From Maricaulis sp048270265 (GTDB taxonomy: Bacteria > Pseudomonadota > Alphaproteobacteria > Caulobacterales > Maricaulaceae), in NCBI RefSeq assembly GCF_048270265.1, contig NZ_JBLWTD010000012.1:30560-94559 (forward strand): a stretch of 64,000 nucleotides of DNA. The letters are read 5' to 3'. The notes beneath the pieces are model-generated. The model did not search any database, was not told where the DNA came from, and was given only the letters and a program-made list of their open reading frames with translations. The translations under genes and the position numbers were made by a program. Position 1 is the stretch's first letter. Each line of letters opens with the position of its first letter. Positions 51,464 through 60,923 of the stretch are shown piece by piece.

Positions 51464-52801
51464 CTAGACCGCTCCATCCTCTTCACCGTTATAGCGCACG
51501 AGCCCCTTCGCCGCCGGCGAGCCCTTTATCATGATGAACATCACCAGCGCCGCCGCCGGCAGGGCATACCCGGCCGTCAGCAGGAAGAAGTTCACATAAC
51601 CCAGCGCATCCGCCATGACGCCGGAGAAGCCGGCGACGAATTTGTTGATCAGGGCGTAGAGCGAGGACAGGAGGGCGTATTGGGTGGCGGCGTTGATCGG
51701 GTCGGTCAGCGAGGAGAGATAGGCGATGAAGACGGTGCCGACGAAGCCGGCGGCGATATTGTCGCCGCTGATCACCAGGCCGAGCAGGCCAATACTTTCG
51801 GGTGTGCCGGTGGCCGCGAGCCAGGCATAGGCGCCATTGGTGGCGAAGGTGATGAAGGCGCCGATGAACATCGCGCGCAGCACGCCGAATTTATAGGCAA
51901 TCAGACCGCCGAGAAAACCGCCGGCGATGGTGGCGATCAGGCCAGGGCCGCTCTGGATGCCGCCGACAATGGCGCGGTCGAAACCGATATCGGAATAGAG
52001 CGGGCTGGCCATGACACCCATGGTGAAATCGCTCAGGCGGTAGAAGGCGACCAGCAGGAAGACCGGCACGATCCACACGCCCAGACGGGTGGCGAATTGC
52101 TTGAAGGGTTCGATGATCGCTTCAGCGACGCGTTGCCCGAAACTGCCCACCGATTGCAGGCGCACGGCATGGGCCGGTTCCTTCATCACCAGCACCAGCA
52201 GGCCGCAAATCCCCATTGTCAGCGCCATGGCGGAGAAGGAGACGGTCCAGTTGGTCCAGGAGGAGAGCGCCAGGCCGAAGCCGGAGAAGAAGATGGCACC
52301 GCGATAGCCGAGCACATAGGCGGCGGCCATATTGGCCTGCTCCTCGCGCGGCCCCGATTCAATGCGCCAGGCATCGATGGAAATATCCAGCGTGGCGCCG
52401 GAATAGGAGAGGATGAAAGCGCCCGCCAGGGTCAGCCACAGGCCCTGCGACGGGTCGGAGAAAGCGATGATGATCAGGCCAACCATCGTGCCCAGAATCG
52501 CCACCATCATCCAGGAGCGGCGCTTGCCCAGCGCTGTCGTCAGGAAGGGGATGGAGAGGCGGTCAACCATCGGCGCCCAGAGCGGTTTGAGCGTGTAGGA
52601 GATGGTGATCCAGTAGAAGAAGCCGATGGTGGAGCGTTCAATCCCGACATCACGCAGCCAGTAGGACAGTTTGGAGAAGACCATCATCAAGGGCAGGCCG
52701 GAGGCGAAGCCGAGGATCAGCATGGCCAGCATGATGGGGCGGCCATAGACCGCAATCGCCTGGCGCCAGGATTTCTTCCGGTCGATGTCGGCCTGCGTCA
52801 T
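51464..52801 (-). CDS. AmpG-family muropeptide permease
   Basis: The 445-residue polytopic protein has about twelve membrane helices with AmpG-like signatures: LGFASGLPLMMVFSKLSYWLRDVGI, YTLKPLWAPMVDRL, GKRRSWMMVA and ISIDAWRIE. AmpG imports anhydromuropeptides for cell-wall recycling and can affect beta-lactamase induction; none of the ampC/ampR genes is nearby. ATG 52801 is taken as start; the frame extends 22 residues upstream into the next gene. It follows the hybrid kinase gene on the same strand by 14 bases. Confidence 0.85.
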   Translation of the reverse strand: MTQADIDRKKSWRQAIAVYGRPIMLAMLILGFASGLPLMMVFSKLSYWLRDVGIERSTIGFFYWITISYTLKPLWAPMVDRLSIPFLTTALGKRRSWMMVAILGTMVGLIIIAFSDPSQGLWLTLAGAFILSYSGATLDISIDAWRIESGPREEQANMAAAYVLGYRGAIFFSGFGLALSSWTNWTVSFSAMALTMGICGLLVLVMKEPAHAVRLQSVGSFGQRVAEAIIEPFKQFATRLGVWIVPVFLLVAFYRLSDFTMGVMASPLYSDIGFDRAIVGGIQSGPGLIATIAGGFLGGLIAYKFGVLRAMFIGAFITFATNGAYAWLAATGTPESIGLLGLVISGDNIAAGFVGTVFIAYLSSLTDPINAATQYALLSSLYALINKFVAGFSGVMADALGYVNFFLLTAGYALPAAALVMFIMIKGSPAAKGLVRYNGEEDGAV

Positions 52802-52815
52802 GTGTCTGAAACTCC

Positions 52816-54726
52816 TCAGCCCATTGGCGTATTTCGCGCCATGCTGGCCTGCTTCCCGGCGGCGCACAAGCGCGCGAGGGTGTCGGCGAGGAGATCGGGG
52901 TCGACGGGTTTGGACAGGAAGTCATTCATCCCGGCCTTGAGGCAATTGATCCGGTCATCCTCGCTGCTGTTGGCGGTCAGGGCGACCAGCGGCAGGTCAT
53001 GGCCGCTCATTCGCGCCATCCGCGCCACTTCCGGACCATTCATGCCGGGCATGCGCTGGTCGAGCAGGGCGGCGTCGAAACGCCCCTCCTCGAGGGCACG
53101 CAGGGCGGCCGGGCCGGTGTCCACCATCGTCACATGCGCGCCGAGCCTTTCCAGCGTGCGGCGGGCGATCAGGGCATTGACCGGGTCATCCTCGGCGACC
53201 AGCACCTGCAGGCCGTCGAGGGCTGGCAGATCCGGGTCAGCCTGCGGGGCCGCCGCCGGACGGCGGGCCGGAACCGCGCCGGTAATCTGTTCCACCAGGC
53301 TGGTGAGCCGCACCGGCTTGACCAGCCAGCCATCGACACCGGCGGGCCGGGCCTGGATGACATCATCCTTGCCGGCCGGCGTGACCAATTGCCAGACATG
53401 GCGCGCGCCTGCTGCCGGGGCATGGCCGGACCAGGCATGGTCGAGCAGCAATTCGCGCCCGGAAGCCGCTGTGAGACTTTCAATGCGGTCGATCGCCACC
53501 ACATCGCCGCCGAGTTCACGCAGCTGGTCGGCCAGGGTCCCGCGCAGGGTCGGGTCGGCGCTGGCGACCGCCAGCTCGCGGCCGGCCAGCGGTGTGCCGA
53601 CCCCGCCTGCCAGTACCGGCAAATCGAAAATCACCCAGAATTTCGCCCCGGCGCCCAGCCGGCTTTCCACGCCCATCGATGAGTTCATCGCCTCGGCCAG
53701 ACGGCGCACCATGGCCAGCCCCAGTCCGGCGCCGCCCTCGGCCCCTTCGCGTTCGGCCGCACCGCGTTCGAAATGTTCAAACAGGTTCTGCTGGTCGCGC
53801 TCGGAAATCCCCGGTCCGGTATCGCTGACCGAGAGCGAGAGGCGGGGCCGGCCGTCACCGGCGGGGGCGCAGCCGATCTCGACGCGAATACCGCCCTCGC
53901 GCGTGAATTTGACCGCATTGCCGATCAGGTTGAACAGGATCTGGCGCAGGCGGGCCGGGTCGCCCTCGATGCGTGCCGGCGCGGCGGCAGACTGGACGAT
54001 GCCGATCTCCAGCCCCTTCTCATGGGCCCGCGGCGCAGCAAGCTCGACGGTCTCGCCGACCAGGGCAGCGATATCGACGGGCTCGGGCCGCAAGGTCAGC
54101 TTGCCGGCCTCAAGGCGCGACAGGTCGAGAATATCATCCACCATCGCCAGGGCATGCTCGGCGGAATGAGCCAGGGTGCGGACATAATCGGCCTGGTCCG
54201 GGCGCAGGGGCGTCGCCTCCAGCAGGCGCGCAATGCCCAGTGCACCGGCCAGTGGCGTGCGCATTTCATGGGTAACTGCGGCAAAGAACAGGGATTTGGC
54301 GCGCTGCGAAGCCTCCAGATCATCATGGGCCTCACGACGCGAACTGACATCGCGCCCGACCGAGATCACCCCGCGTCCCTCGGGCAGAAGCCGCTCATCC
54401 CATTCGATCCAGAGCGGGCCGCGGCGGGTGCGCATCAGCATTTCGTAGCGGCGCGGATCATCCGTGGTCACCGGCGGCGCGACCGAGAACCAGCGCCCGA
54501 CCCAGTCATTGCGCACCCCGCCAAAGGCGTCGATGAAGGCCGTATTGACGTGAACCACACGCCCGCCGCGGCCGCGTACCAGGATCAGCTCGCCGGTGGC
54601 ATCGAGTGCAGATATGAGAAATTCCGCCGCGTCCAGCCCGGGCGCAGTCGCAAAAGTCTCGTCGTCCGCCCCCGGCTTGGACGCTTCGGGGCCGGCCCGG
54701 CTGTCGGGCGGCGTTTCGCGTGTCAT
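52816..54726 (-). CDS. Hybrid histidine kinase (PAS-HisKA-HATPase-pseudoREC-REC)
   Basis: The 636-residue soluble kinase has a PAS domain (about 35-130), HisKA with phospho-acceptor His153 (VTHEMRTPLAG), a HATPase domain (N-box NLIGNAVKF, DTGPGIS and GAGLGLAMVRR), and a C-terminal receiver (506-622) with Asp513/Asp514, phospho-acceptor Asp556 (LLDQRMPG) and Lys606. Between kinase and receiver lies a receiver-sized region (about 385-490) without the acidic pocket, so it is a degenerate receiver. The two-receiver layout recalls Caulobacter ShkA, whose first receiver is a pseudo-receiver controlled by c-di-GMP. Identity is not claimed. No response regulator is adjacent. Confidence 0.85.
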   Translation of the reverse strand: MTRETPPDSRAGPEASKPGADDETFATAPGLDAAEFLISALDATGELILVRGRGGRVVHVNTAFIDAFGGVRNDWVGRWFSVAPPVTTDDPRRYEMLMRTRRGPLWIEWDERLLPEGRGVISVGRDVSSRREAHDDLEASQRAKSLFFAAVTHEMRTPLAGALGIARLLEATPLRPDQADYVRTLAHSAEHALAMVDDILDLSRLEAGKLTLRPEPVDIAALVGETVELAAPRAHEKGLEIGIVQSAAAPARIEGDPARLRQILFNLIGNAVKFTREGGIRVEIGCAPAGDGRPRLSLSVSDTGPGISERDQQNLFEHFERGAAEREGAEGGAGLGLAMVRRLAEAMNSSMGVESRLGAGAKFWVIFDLPVLAGGVGTPLAGRELAVASADPTLRGTLADQLRELGGDVVAIDRIESLTAASGRELLLDHAWSGHAPAAGARHVWQLVTPAGKDDVIQARPAGVDGWLVKPVRLTSLVEQITGAVPARRPAAAPQADPDLPALDGLQVLVAEDDPVNALIARRTLERLGAHVTMVDTGPAALRALEEGRFDAALLDQRMPGMNGPEVARMARMSGHDLPLVALTANSSEDDRINCLKAGMNDFLSKPVDPDLLADTLARLCAAGKQASMARNTPMG

Positions 54727-54813
54727 GACAGGGGGAAAGCTAGCGGGATGAGGTTAACGATCTGTCGTCACGGGATGGGGGTTTGTGGCGAGCAGACAGG
54801 CCGGTCGCCCGCA

Positions 54814-56355
54814 TCACGCCAGACCTCTCACCCGGGTGCCTGCAGGTGCCGGTGCCGCCGCCTGCGCCAGACCCCGGCGGCAGGACAGGGCTTCGGCGAT
54901 ATGCACCCGGCGCACGGCATCGCTGCCATCGAGATCGGCGATGGTGCGGGCGACGCGCAGGACGCGGTGATAGCTGCGCGCCGTAAGGCTGTGTTGCTGG
55001 GCGGCCTGGTTCAGCAGGGCCTCACCGGCGCGGTCTGGCGCGGCGGCGTGTTCCAGTATGTCGGGCGGCAGGTGGGCATTGAGGCAGCCGCGCTCGGCCT
55101 GCACCGCTCGTGCCGCAGCAACGCGCTCTGCGGCCTCCGCCGTGCCCTCGGCCGGGGTGGGCAGGGCGAGATCGGCGGGTGTGACGGGCGGGACCTGGAT
55201 CTGCAGGTCGATGCGGTCGAGCATGGGGCCGGAAATCCGCGCCTGGTATTCGCTGGCACAGCGCGGGCCACGGCGGCAGGCGGCGCCATCCTGGCCACCA
55301 CCGCCGCAGCGGCAGGGATTCATCGCCGCGACGAGCTGGAAGCGGGCCGGATAGGAGATATGCGCATTGGCCCGCGCGACGGTGATCCGCCCGGCCTCGA
55401 GTGGTTGGCGCAGGCTGTCGAGGACCTGCGGATGGAATTCCGGCAATTCATCAAGGAAGAGCACACCATGATGCGCCAGCGACGCCTCACCCGGCCGGGC
55501 CTTGGTGCCCCCACCGACCATCGCCGCCATCGAGGCGGAATGGTGGGGGGCGCGAAAGGGGCGATCGCGCCGGAGACAGCCGCGCTCCAGCAGGCCGGCG
55601 ACAGAATGGATCATCGAGACATCGAGCAATTCCGCCGCCGAGAGTGGCGGCAGGAGGCCGGGAAGCCGTTCGGCCATCATCGACTTGCCGGAACCGGGCG
55701 GGCCGACCATCAAAAGATTGTGGTGGCCGGCGGCAGCGATCTCGAGCGCCCGCTTGGCGCTCTCCTGGCCCTTGACCTGGTTGAGATCGGGGATGGTGGT
55801 GCTCTCGACCAGCTCGCCCGGCGCCGGGCGCGAGAGCACCTGGGTGCCCTTGAAGTGATTGATCAGCTGGATCAACGTCGCCGGTGCGAGGATCGGCAGA
55901 TCGCCGCCGGCCCAGGCCGCTTCCGGCCCGCAGGCCTCGGGACAGATCAGCGACAGGCCTGCCGCCTGGGCCGCCACAGCGGCGGGCAGGGCACCGGGTG
56001 CGGAGGCGATCGAGGCGTCAACGCCGAGTTCGCCGAAAGCGAGATTTTCCTCGACCACATCACGCGGCACCACGCCCAGCTCGGCGAGGACGCTCAGCGC
56101 GATCGGCAGGTCGAAATGCGAGCCCTCCTTGGGCCGGTCAGCCGGCGCGAGATTAACGATCAGGCGCTGCGAGGGCATCGACAGCCCCAGCGCGGCAAAG
56201 GCGGCGCGGACCCGTTCACGGCTTTCGGTCACCGCCTTGTCGCCCAGCCCGACAATCGAGAAAATCGGTTGCGACCCGCCCGCGACCTGGACCTGCACAT
56301 CGACAATGCGCGCCTCTGCGCCCTCAAAAGCGACCGATGTGGTGCGAGCAGCCAT
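54814..56355 (-). CDS. comM: YifB/ComM-type Mg-chelatase-like AAA+ ATPase
   Basis: The 513-residue product has the N-terminal Lon-like/ChlI_C segment (AFEGAEARIVDVQVQVAGG, SIVGLGDKAVTESRERVRAA), Walker A GPPGSGKS (218-225), LFLDELPEF (Walker B) and a cysteine-rich insertion MNPCRCGG...C that may bind zinc. ComM is a hexameric helicase that promotes branch migration during natural transformation. ATG 56355 gives the family N-terminus (MAARTTSVAF); an upstream ATG adds 21 residues without family match. It is followed by the kinase gene across 87 bp. Confidence 0.92.
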   Translation of the reverse strand: MAARTTSVAFEGAEARIVDVQVQVAGGSQPIFSIVGLGDKAVTESRERVRAAFAALGLSMPSQRLIVNLAPADRPKEGSHFDLPIALSVLAELGVVPRDVVEENLAFGELGVDASIASAPGALPAAVAAQAAGLSLICPEACGPEAAWAGGDLPILAPATLIQLINHFKGTQVLSRPAPGELVESTTIPDLNQVKGQESAKRALEIAAAGHHNLLMVGPPGSGKSMMAERLPGLLPPLSAAELLDVSMIHSVAGLLERGCLRRDRPFRAPHHSASMAAMVGGGTKARPGEASLAHHGVLFLDELPEFHPQVLDSLRQPLEAGRITVARANAHISYPARFQLVAAMNPCRCGGGGQDGAACRRGPRCASEYQARISGPMLDRIDLQIQVPPVTPADLALPTPAEGTAEAAERVAAARAVQAERGCLNAHLPPDILEHAAAPDRAGEALLNQAAQQHSLTARSYHRVLRVARTIADLDGSDAVRRVHIAEALSCRRGLAQAAAPAPAGTRVRGLA

Positions 56356-56556
56356 GGCGCCGACCCCTTCGATTTGTGCCGTTTCGGGGTCAATCGGCGA
56401 CTGAAAGCCGGATAGCATCCCGCCTTCACGCCGGCCCCGAAGGCAGGCATTGCGCTAAACGGTTACGAGTATTGAGTTTTCCACAGGCATGAGAACAAAC
56501 CACGTCCAAAGCAGGAACGCAGAATGAAACCACAACGCCTGCAAGTCAAGCGTGTG

Positions 56557-57510
56557 TCAGCCCTGTGATGCGAGTCGACGCGCTGCCGCATCCCAGAACA
56601 GGGCGCAGGAATCGACCCCGGAGAAGCGTTTCAGCTCCTGCACGCCGGTCGGGGAGGTGACATTGATCTCCGTCAGCCGTCCGCCAATGACATCGATCCC
56701 GACCAGCACCAGGCCACGCTCCTTGAGCATTGGCCCGATGGCGGCGCAGATGCGCAGATCATCGGCATCGAGATTGGAGGCCTCGGCCTTGCCGCCGACA
56801 TGCATGTTGGAACGGGTTTCGCCCTTCTGGGGCACGCGATTGATCGCGCCGACCGCCTCGCCATCGATCAGGATGACGCGCTTGTCGCCCTGCTCCACAG
56901 CCGGCAGGAAGGCCTGGGTGACGACGGGCTCGCGATTGCTCTCGAAGAACATCTCCAGCAGGGCCTTGAAATTGCCGTCGCCGGGCTTGAGCCGGAACAC
57001 ACCGGCACCGCCATTGCCGTAGAGCGGCTTGATGATGATGTCCCGGTATTTGTCGCGGAAGGCCTCGATCGCTTTTGCATCGCGGCTGATCAGGGTCGGC
57101 GGCACCAGATCGGGAAACAGCAGCGGCACGATCTTTTCCGGGCTCGAACGCACCCAGGCCGGGTCGTTGAGCACCAGGGTGCGGCCCTTGAGCATTTCAA
57201 GGATATGGGCGGCCGTCTGATACGCCATGTCGAAGGGCGGATCCTGACGCATCAGGATGACATCGATATCCTCGGCCAGGTCGAGCTCGACCTCGTCACC
57301 GAGCGTGGCGTGATCGCCGCGCACATGCCGCACGGTCACCGGCCGGGCCCGCGCCGTGATCCGGCCCTCGCACCAGGACAGGTGTTCAGGCTGATAGACC
57401 CAGAGCGAGGCCCCGCGGGCCTGCGCCTCTTCCATCAGGGCAAAACTGGTATCGCCATCGATATCGACGGTCTGGATCGGGTCCATCTGGACCGCTACGC
57501 GCATTTTCAC
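56557..57510 (-). CDS. gshB: Glutathione synthase
   Basis: GshB joins gamma-glutamylcysteine and glycine with ATP. The 317-residue ATP-grasp protein begins with MRVAVQMDPIQTVDIDGDTS-type sequence and carries VILMRQDPPFDMAY, DIIIKPLYGNGGAGVFRL and GIDVIGGRLTEINVTSPTG, all typical. The GTG at 57510 overlaps the BON-gene stop (GTGA) and is placed seven bases after GGGAG; an ATG two codons later at 57504 is the alternative. It follows the BON lipoprotein gene. Confidence 0.95.
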   Translation of the reverse strand: MKMRVAVQMDPIQTVDIDGDTSFALMEEAQARGASLWVYQPEHLSWCEGRITARARPVTVRHVRGDHATLGDEVELDLAEDIDVILMRQDPPFDMAYQTAAHILEMLKGRTLVLNDPAWVRSSPEKIVPLLFPDLVPPTLISRDAKAIEAFRDKYRDIIIKPLYGNGGAGVFRLKPGDGNFKALLEMFFESNREPVVTQAFLPAVEQGDKRVILIDGEAVGAINRVPQKGETRSNMHVGGKAEASNLDADDLRICAAIGPMLKERGLVLVGIDVIGGRLTEINVTSPTGVQELKRFSGVDSCALFWDAAARRLASQG

Positions 57511-58190
57511 TGCTGATCTCCCGCGGCACCGAGCAATTGTGGTGTGGAGTTGGGTAGATTGCCTTCGGAATCAAGGCCCGGCATGGATTCGCCGGCACAG
57601 GCCTCGGCGCGTCTCTCGCCGCGCGACGGCAGATCACTCGGCACGCCGGCGATGCGGACATAGCTGATCACTTCAACCACACCACCCACGAGGGCCGCAT
57701 GGGCACTGGCCCGCTCCAGCTCGCCGCGCGAACGCGCGACACCGAGCAAATAGACCTTTCCGGCATAGGTCTCGACATTGAAATTGACGCTGCGCACATC
57801 ACGGTCGGACAGGAGTTGCCCGCGCACCCGCTGGGTGATCCAGGCGTCGCGGCTGCGGTCACGGAAACCATTAGACGGACCGACCTCGATCTCATTGGCC
57901 ACCGATCGCACCGCAACCGATGACCAAGCCAGGCATTCAGCCATCATCCGGTCATCCTCGCGCGGCACGCGGCCGGTCAGGAGTGCGATCCCTTCGGTCA
58001 CCTCGACATCAATACCGTCGAGCGCGAAGCCTTCGCTGCGCAGCATCGCCGCCTTGATCGAGAGCGAGGCATTGGTGTCGTCGAGTTCGCGTCCGATCGA
58101 GCGCTCGGGCTGGATCGCCGCGCAGCCCGCGAGCGTCGCGAACATGCAGAGCAGGGGAAGAAGCAGGCTGGCTTTCAATCGGGCCGTCAT
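57507..58190 (-). CDS. BON-domain lipoprotein
   Basis: The 227-residue protein has a lipoprotein signal (LAGC, Cys23) and two BON domains: about 42-112 (NASLSIKAAMLRSEGF, VEVTEGIALLTGRVP) and about 118-192 (RDAWITQRVRGQLLSDRDV, VNFNVETYAGKVYLLGVARS). This is the YraP/DolP layout, an outer-membrane lipoprotein that protects envelope integrity. A C-terminal tail of about 35 residues is extra. The location downstream of yraN-rsmI and upstream of gshB matches a conserved block; E. coli yraP also lies close to rsmI and yraN. Confidence 0.85.
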   Translation of the reverse strand: MTARLKASLLLPLLCMFATLAGCAAIQPERSIGRELDDTNASLSIKAAMLRSEGFALDGIDVEVTEGIALLTGRVPREDDRMMAECLAWSSVAVRSVANEIEVGPSNGFRDRSRDAWITQRVRGQLLSDRDVRSVNFNVETYAGKVYLLGVARSRGELERASAHAALVGGVVEVISYVRIAGVPSDLPSRGERRAEACAGESMPGLDSEGNLPNSTPQLLGAAGDQQ

Positions 58191-58286
58191 CCGGCAGACT
58201 CCTGTCGGTCTGGAAGGCGAATCCGCAGATCCGCAGACAATTTCTGACCCGGCATGACCGGGCACGTCACCAAGCTAGGCTGTTTC

Positions 58287-58673
58287 CTAGAGAAGATCGA
58301 GAGCTTCGCGATGCTCGGGGACCCACGCGGCCCGGCGATGCTCTGGCCAGCGGCCGGGTGCGACCAGGAAGAGGTCATAGCGCATGTGCAGGGTTTCGAA
58401 GCCGCGATGCCGCGCCCGCCACAGGGAGGCCGCCCGGATGATGCGGCGGCGCTGGCGTGAACCGAAGGATTCCAGCGCGGCGGCCAGCGTCCGGCGCGCC
58501 TTGACCTCGACGAAGACCAGATATTCGCCGCGCGTCGCCACCAGGTCGATCTCGCCGGCCGCCGTGCGGGCGCGATGATCGAGCAGGCGATACCCCTTGC
58601 AGCTGAGCCAGACCATGGCCAGCCATTCGGCCCAGCGGCCGCGCGCCTCGGCGGCTCGGCGCGGCGCCGTCAC
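58287..58673 (-). CDS. yraN: UPF0102 family putative nuclease YraN
   Basis: The 128-residue product has the endonuclease-like pattern GEIDLVA (Asp43) and VFVEVKAR (Glu56, Lys58), a PD-(D/E)XK-like core typical of UPF0102, plus GRWAEWLAMVWLSCKGYRLLDHRAR near the N-terminus. The biochemical role is not established. It starts with a GTG overlapping the rsmI stop (GTGA), so it is coupled to rsmI as in many proteobacteria. Confidence 0.88.
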   Translation of the reverse strand: MTAPRRAAEARGRWAEWLAMVWLSCKGYRLLDHRARTAAGEIDLVATRGEYLVFVEVKARRTLAAALESFGSRQRRRIIRAASLWRARHRGFETLHMRYDLFLVAPGRWPEHRRAAWVPEHREALDLL

Positions 58674-59581
58674 GATGCCTCTCCCGACCGGGCATCTCCC
58701 TTCAGGGCGAGGGCGCGGGCATAGACATCGCGCTTGCTCCAGCCGGAGACATCGGCAATGCGGGCCGCCGCATCCTTGATGCGCATCTCGGCCATCACCT
58801 GCCTCAGCGCTGCATCGATCCGCGCTTCGTCCCAGTGATCCTCGGGGCCGGGGCCGACCACGATCACCATTTCCCCGCGCGGCGAACCGGCCTCTTCGTA
58901 ATGCGCTGCGAGCTCCTCGAGCGTGCCGCGCCGGACTTCCTCGTGGAATTTGGTCAGCTCACGGCACACCGCCGCCTGGCGGGGCCCGAGCACTTTGGCC
59001 ATGCTGGCGAGGGACGCCGCCAGGCGCGAGGCACCTTCATAGATCACCAGCGAGCCGCGAATTTCCCGGAAAGGTTTGATCCAGGCCTCGCGTGCCGCCG
59101 TCTTCGGTGGCGGAAAGCCGGCGAAGGTGAAGCAGTCGGTCGGCAGGCCGGCGACACACAAGGCGCTGAGCACGGCGGAAGCGCCGGGGATGGCGGTCAC
59201 CATCAGCCCCGCCTCGATCACGGCATGCGCCAGCTTGTAGCCCGGATCGGAGACCAGTGGCGTTCCGGCATCGGACACCAGGGCAATGATCTCGCCGGCG
59301 GCAATCGCCTCGAGCACACGGGGCCGGACCTTGTCACCATTATGATCGTGATAGGGCTGCAGCTTCGCCTCGATGCCATAGGCATCCAGCAGGCGCCGGG
59401 TGACCCGGGTATCCTCGGCGAGAACACGATCGGCCCCGGCCAGCACATCCAGGCAACGCAAAGTCACGTCACGCAGATTGCCGATCGGGGTCGCGACCAG
59501 ATAAAGACCGGGCGCGAGAGCTTGCCCGCCGCGGGCTGGGCGGATAGCTTCGGGCTGAAATTCCTTGGGTGATTGAGTCAT
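58670..59581 (-). CDS. rsmI: 16S rRNA 2'-O-methyltransferase RsmI
   Basis: RsmI methylates the 2'-O of C1402 in 16S rRNA. The 303-residue tetrapyrrole-methylase-fold protein shows LYLVATPIGNLRDVTLRCLDVL, AEDTRVTRRLLD, ALVSDAGTPLVSDPG and IPGASAVLSALCVAGLP, the family signatures. ATG 59581 is chosen although the frame continues upstream over the divergent gene. It is divergent from the LppC-like gene with starts 43 bases apart, so their promoters must overlap. Confidence 0.95.
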   Translation of the reverse strand: MTQSPKEFQPEAIRPARGGQALAPGLYLVATPIGNLRDVTLRCLDVLAGADRVLAEDTRVTRRLLDAYGIEAKLQPYHDHNGDKVRPRVLEAIAAGEIIALVSDAGTPLVSDPGYKLAHAVIEAGLMVTAIPGASAVLSALCVAGLPTDCFTFAGFPPPKTAAREAWIKPFREIRGSLVIYEGASRLAASLASMAKVLGPRQAAVCRELTKFHEEVRRGTLEELAAHYEEAGSPRGEMVIVVGPGPEDHWDEARIDAALRQVMAEMRIKDAAARIADVSGWSKRDVYARALALKGDARSGEAS

Positions 59582-59624
59582 GACATCAGATGTAGCACTG
59601 CGCGTGTTTGGCGCCGCAGGAAGA

Positions 59625-60920
59625 ATGACACAAAAAAGCGGCCTGCGCCTGCTCGCGATCATCGCGGCGGCCACGCTCAGTGCCTGCGGCACGACATCGA
59701 CCCCGCCACCGCCGCCGGTGGTGATCGATCTGCCGCCACAGGTCGCGCCGCCGGTCGACCCCGTTGAGGAACCCGTTATCGACGAGGCCGTTGGCCTGGT
59801 GCCCCCGCACATGGAAGGCCGCCAGACCGCCCGGGTTGCGATCCTGTTGCCGTTTTCCAGTGAAAATTCCGGCGCCCGCGCCGAATCCCTGCGCCTGTTG
59901 CGCGCCGCCGAACTGGCCCTGTTCGAGCGCGCCGGAAGCAATCTCCTGCTGATCCCCAAGGACACACAAGGCACCACTGAGGGCGCCCGCGCGGCTGCCA
60001 TGGCCGCCTTCGAGGATGGCGCCGACCTGATTCTCGGGCCGCTGTTCGGGCAATCGGTCACCGTGGTCGGCCAGATCGCCCGCCGCGCCGGTATCCCTGT
60101 CATCGCATTTTCGACCGATACCGATACCGCCGGCAATGGCGTCTATCTGCTCAGCTTCCCGCCGGAGCTCGAAGTTGCCCGTGTCGTCGACTATGCCTCG
60201 CGCCGCGGCGTCGAGCGCTTTGCCTATCTCGGCCCCCAGAGCCGCTATGGCATGGCGGTCAACAACGCCCTGCGCACCAATGCCGAACTGACCGGCGCCA
60301 GCCTGACACGCGAAGCCTTCTACACCGGCGATGTCGAAGCGATGGCCAGCGCCTCCTCACGGTTGGCGCGCGGCGTGTTCGAACCGATCACCCCGGAAGA
60401 AGCGCTTGAACTGCGCCGCTCGGAATGGGTTCCCAATGCCGATGCACCCTTCCAGGCGGTCATGTTGCCGGAAGGCAGCACGCGGCTTCGCACCCTGGGA
60501 CCATTGTTGATTTCCCAGGCCGTGGACCCGCTGATCGTCCGCTTCCTCGGTACCGGTCTGTGGAATGACGAGGACTTGCTGCGTGAGCCTGCGCTGCATG
60601 GCGGATGGTTCGCCGGCCCGGATCGCGCCTCTCACCAGCGCTTCGAGGACTCCTATGAAGCCGCCTATGGCAGCGAGGCCTCCAATATCGCCAGCCTCGG
60701 CTATGACGCGGTGGCGCTGGCAGCCCATCTCGAGGGCGGCGAGCTTGGCTTCAGCCGTGAAGCCATCGAGGACCCGGAAGGCTTTCTCGGGATTGATGGC
60801 CTGTTCCGCTTTTCCCATTCCGGCGTGATCGAGCGAGGACTGGCGATCTATGAAGTCCAGTCCAACGGCTTCCGCGAAATCGAACCGGCACCGCAGACCT
60901 TCGACCCGCTGGCCTATTAG
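59625..60920 (+). CDS. LppC/LpoA-type penicillin-binding-protein activator lipoprotein
   Basis: The 431-residue lipoprotein (lipobox Cys21, LSAC) has a Pro-rich linker (25-60) followed by a periplasmic-binding-protein-like fold: ARVAILLPFSSENSGARAESLRLLRAAELALFE, LIPKDTQG..., and GADLILGPLFGQSVTVVG. LpoA-type proteins activate PBP1A from the outer membrane; the conserved place beside rsmI-yraN supports the call. ATG 59625 was chosen since the signal sequence starts there; an upstream in-frame ATG at 59580 overlaps the rsmI start codon. It ends three bases from the convergent hemW stop. Confidence 0.85.
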   Translation: MTQKSGLRLLAIIAAATLSACGTTSTPPPPPVVIDLPPQVAPPVDPVEEPVIDEAVGLVPPHMEGRQTARVAILLPFSSENSGARAESLRLLRAAELALFERAGSNLLLIPKDTQGTTEGARAAAMAAFEDGADLILGPLFGQSVTVVGQIARRAGIPVIAFSTDTDTAGNGVYLLSFPPELEVARVVDYASRRGVERFAYLGPQSRYGMAVNNALRTNAELTGASLTREAFYTGDVEAMASASSRLARGVFEPITPEEALELRRSEWVPNADAPFQAVMLPEGSTRLRTLGPLLISQAVDPLIVRFLGTGLWNDEDLLREPALHGGWFAGPDRASHQRFEDSYEAAYGSEASNIASLGYDAVALAAHLEGGELGFSREAIEDPEGFLGIDGLFRFSHSGVIERGLAIYEVQSNGFREIEPAPQTFDPLAY

Positions 60921-60923
60921 ACG

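Noticed and set aside
50824..51534. Several 60-75 codon open frames in the gap after maeB
   Set aside because: No family features, no good ribosome sites, Arg/Ser/Pro-rich composition, and they overlap palindromic structure.
51455..56415. Two very long + strand frames (904 and 880 codons) over the AmpG-like, kinase and comM genes
   Set aside because: All motifs lie in the minus-strand frames; the + strand products are Arg/Gly/Ala-rich shadows.
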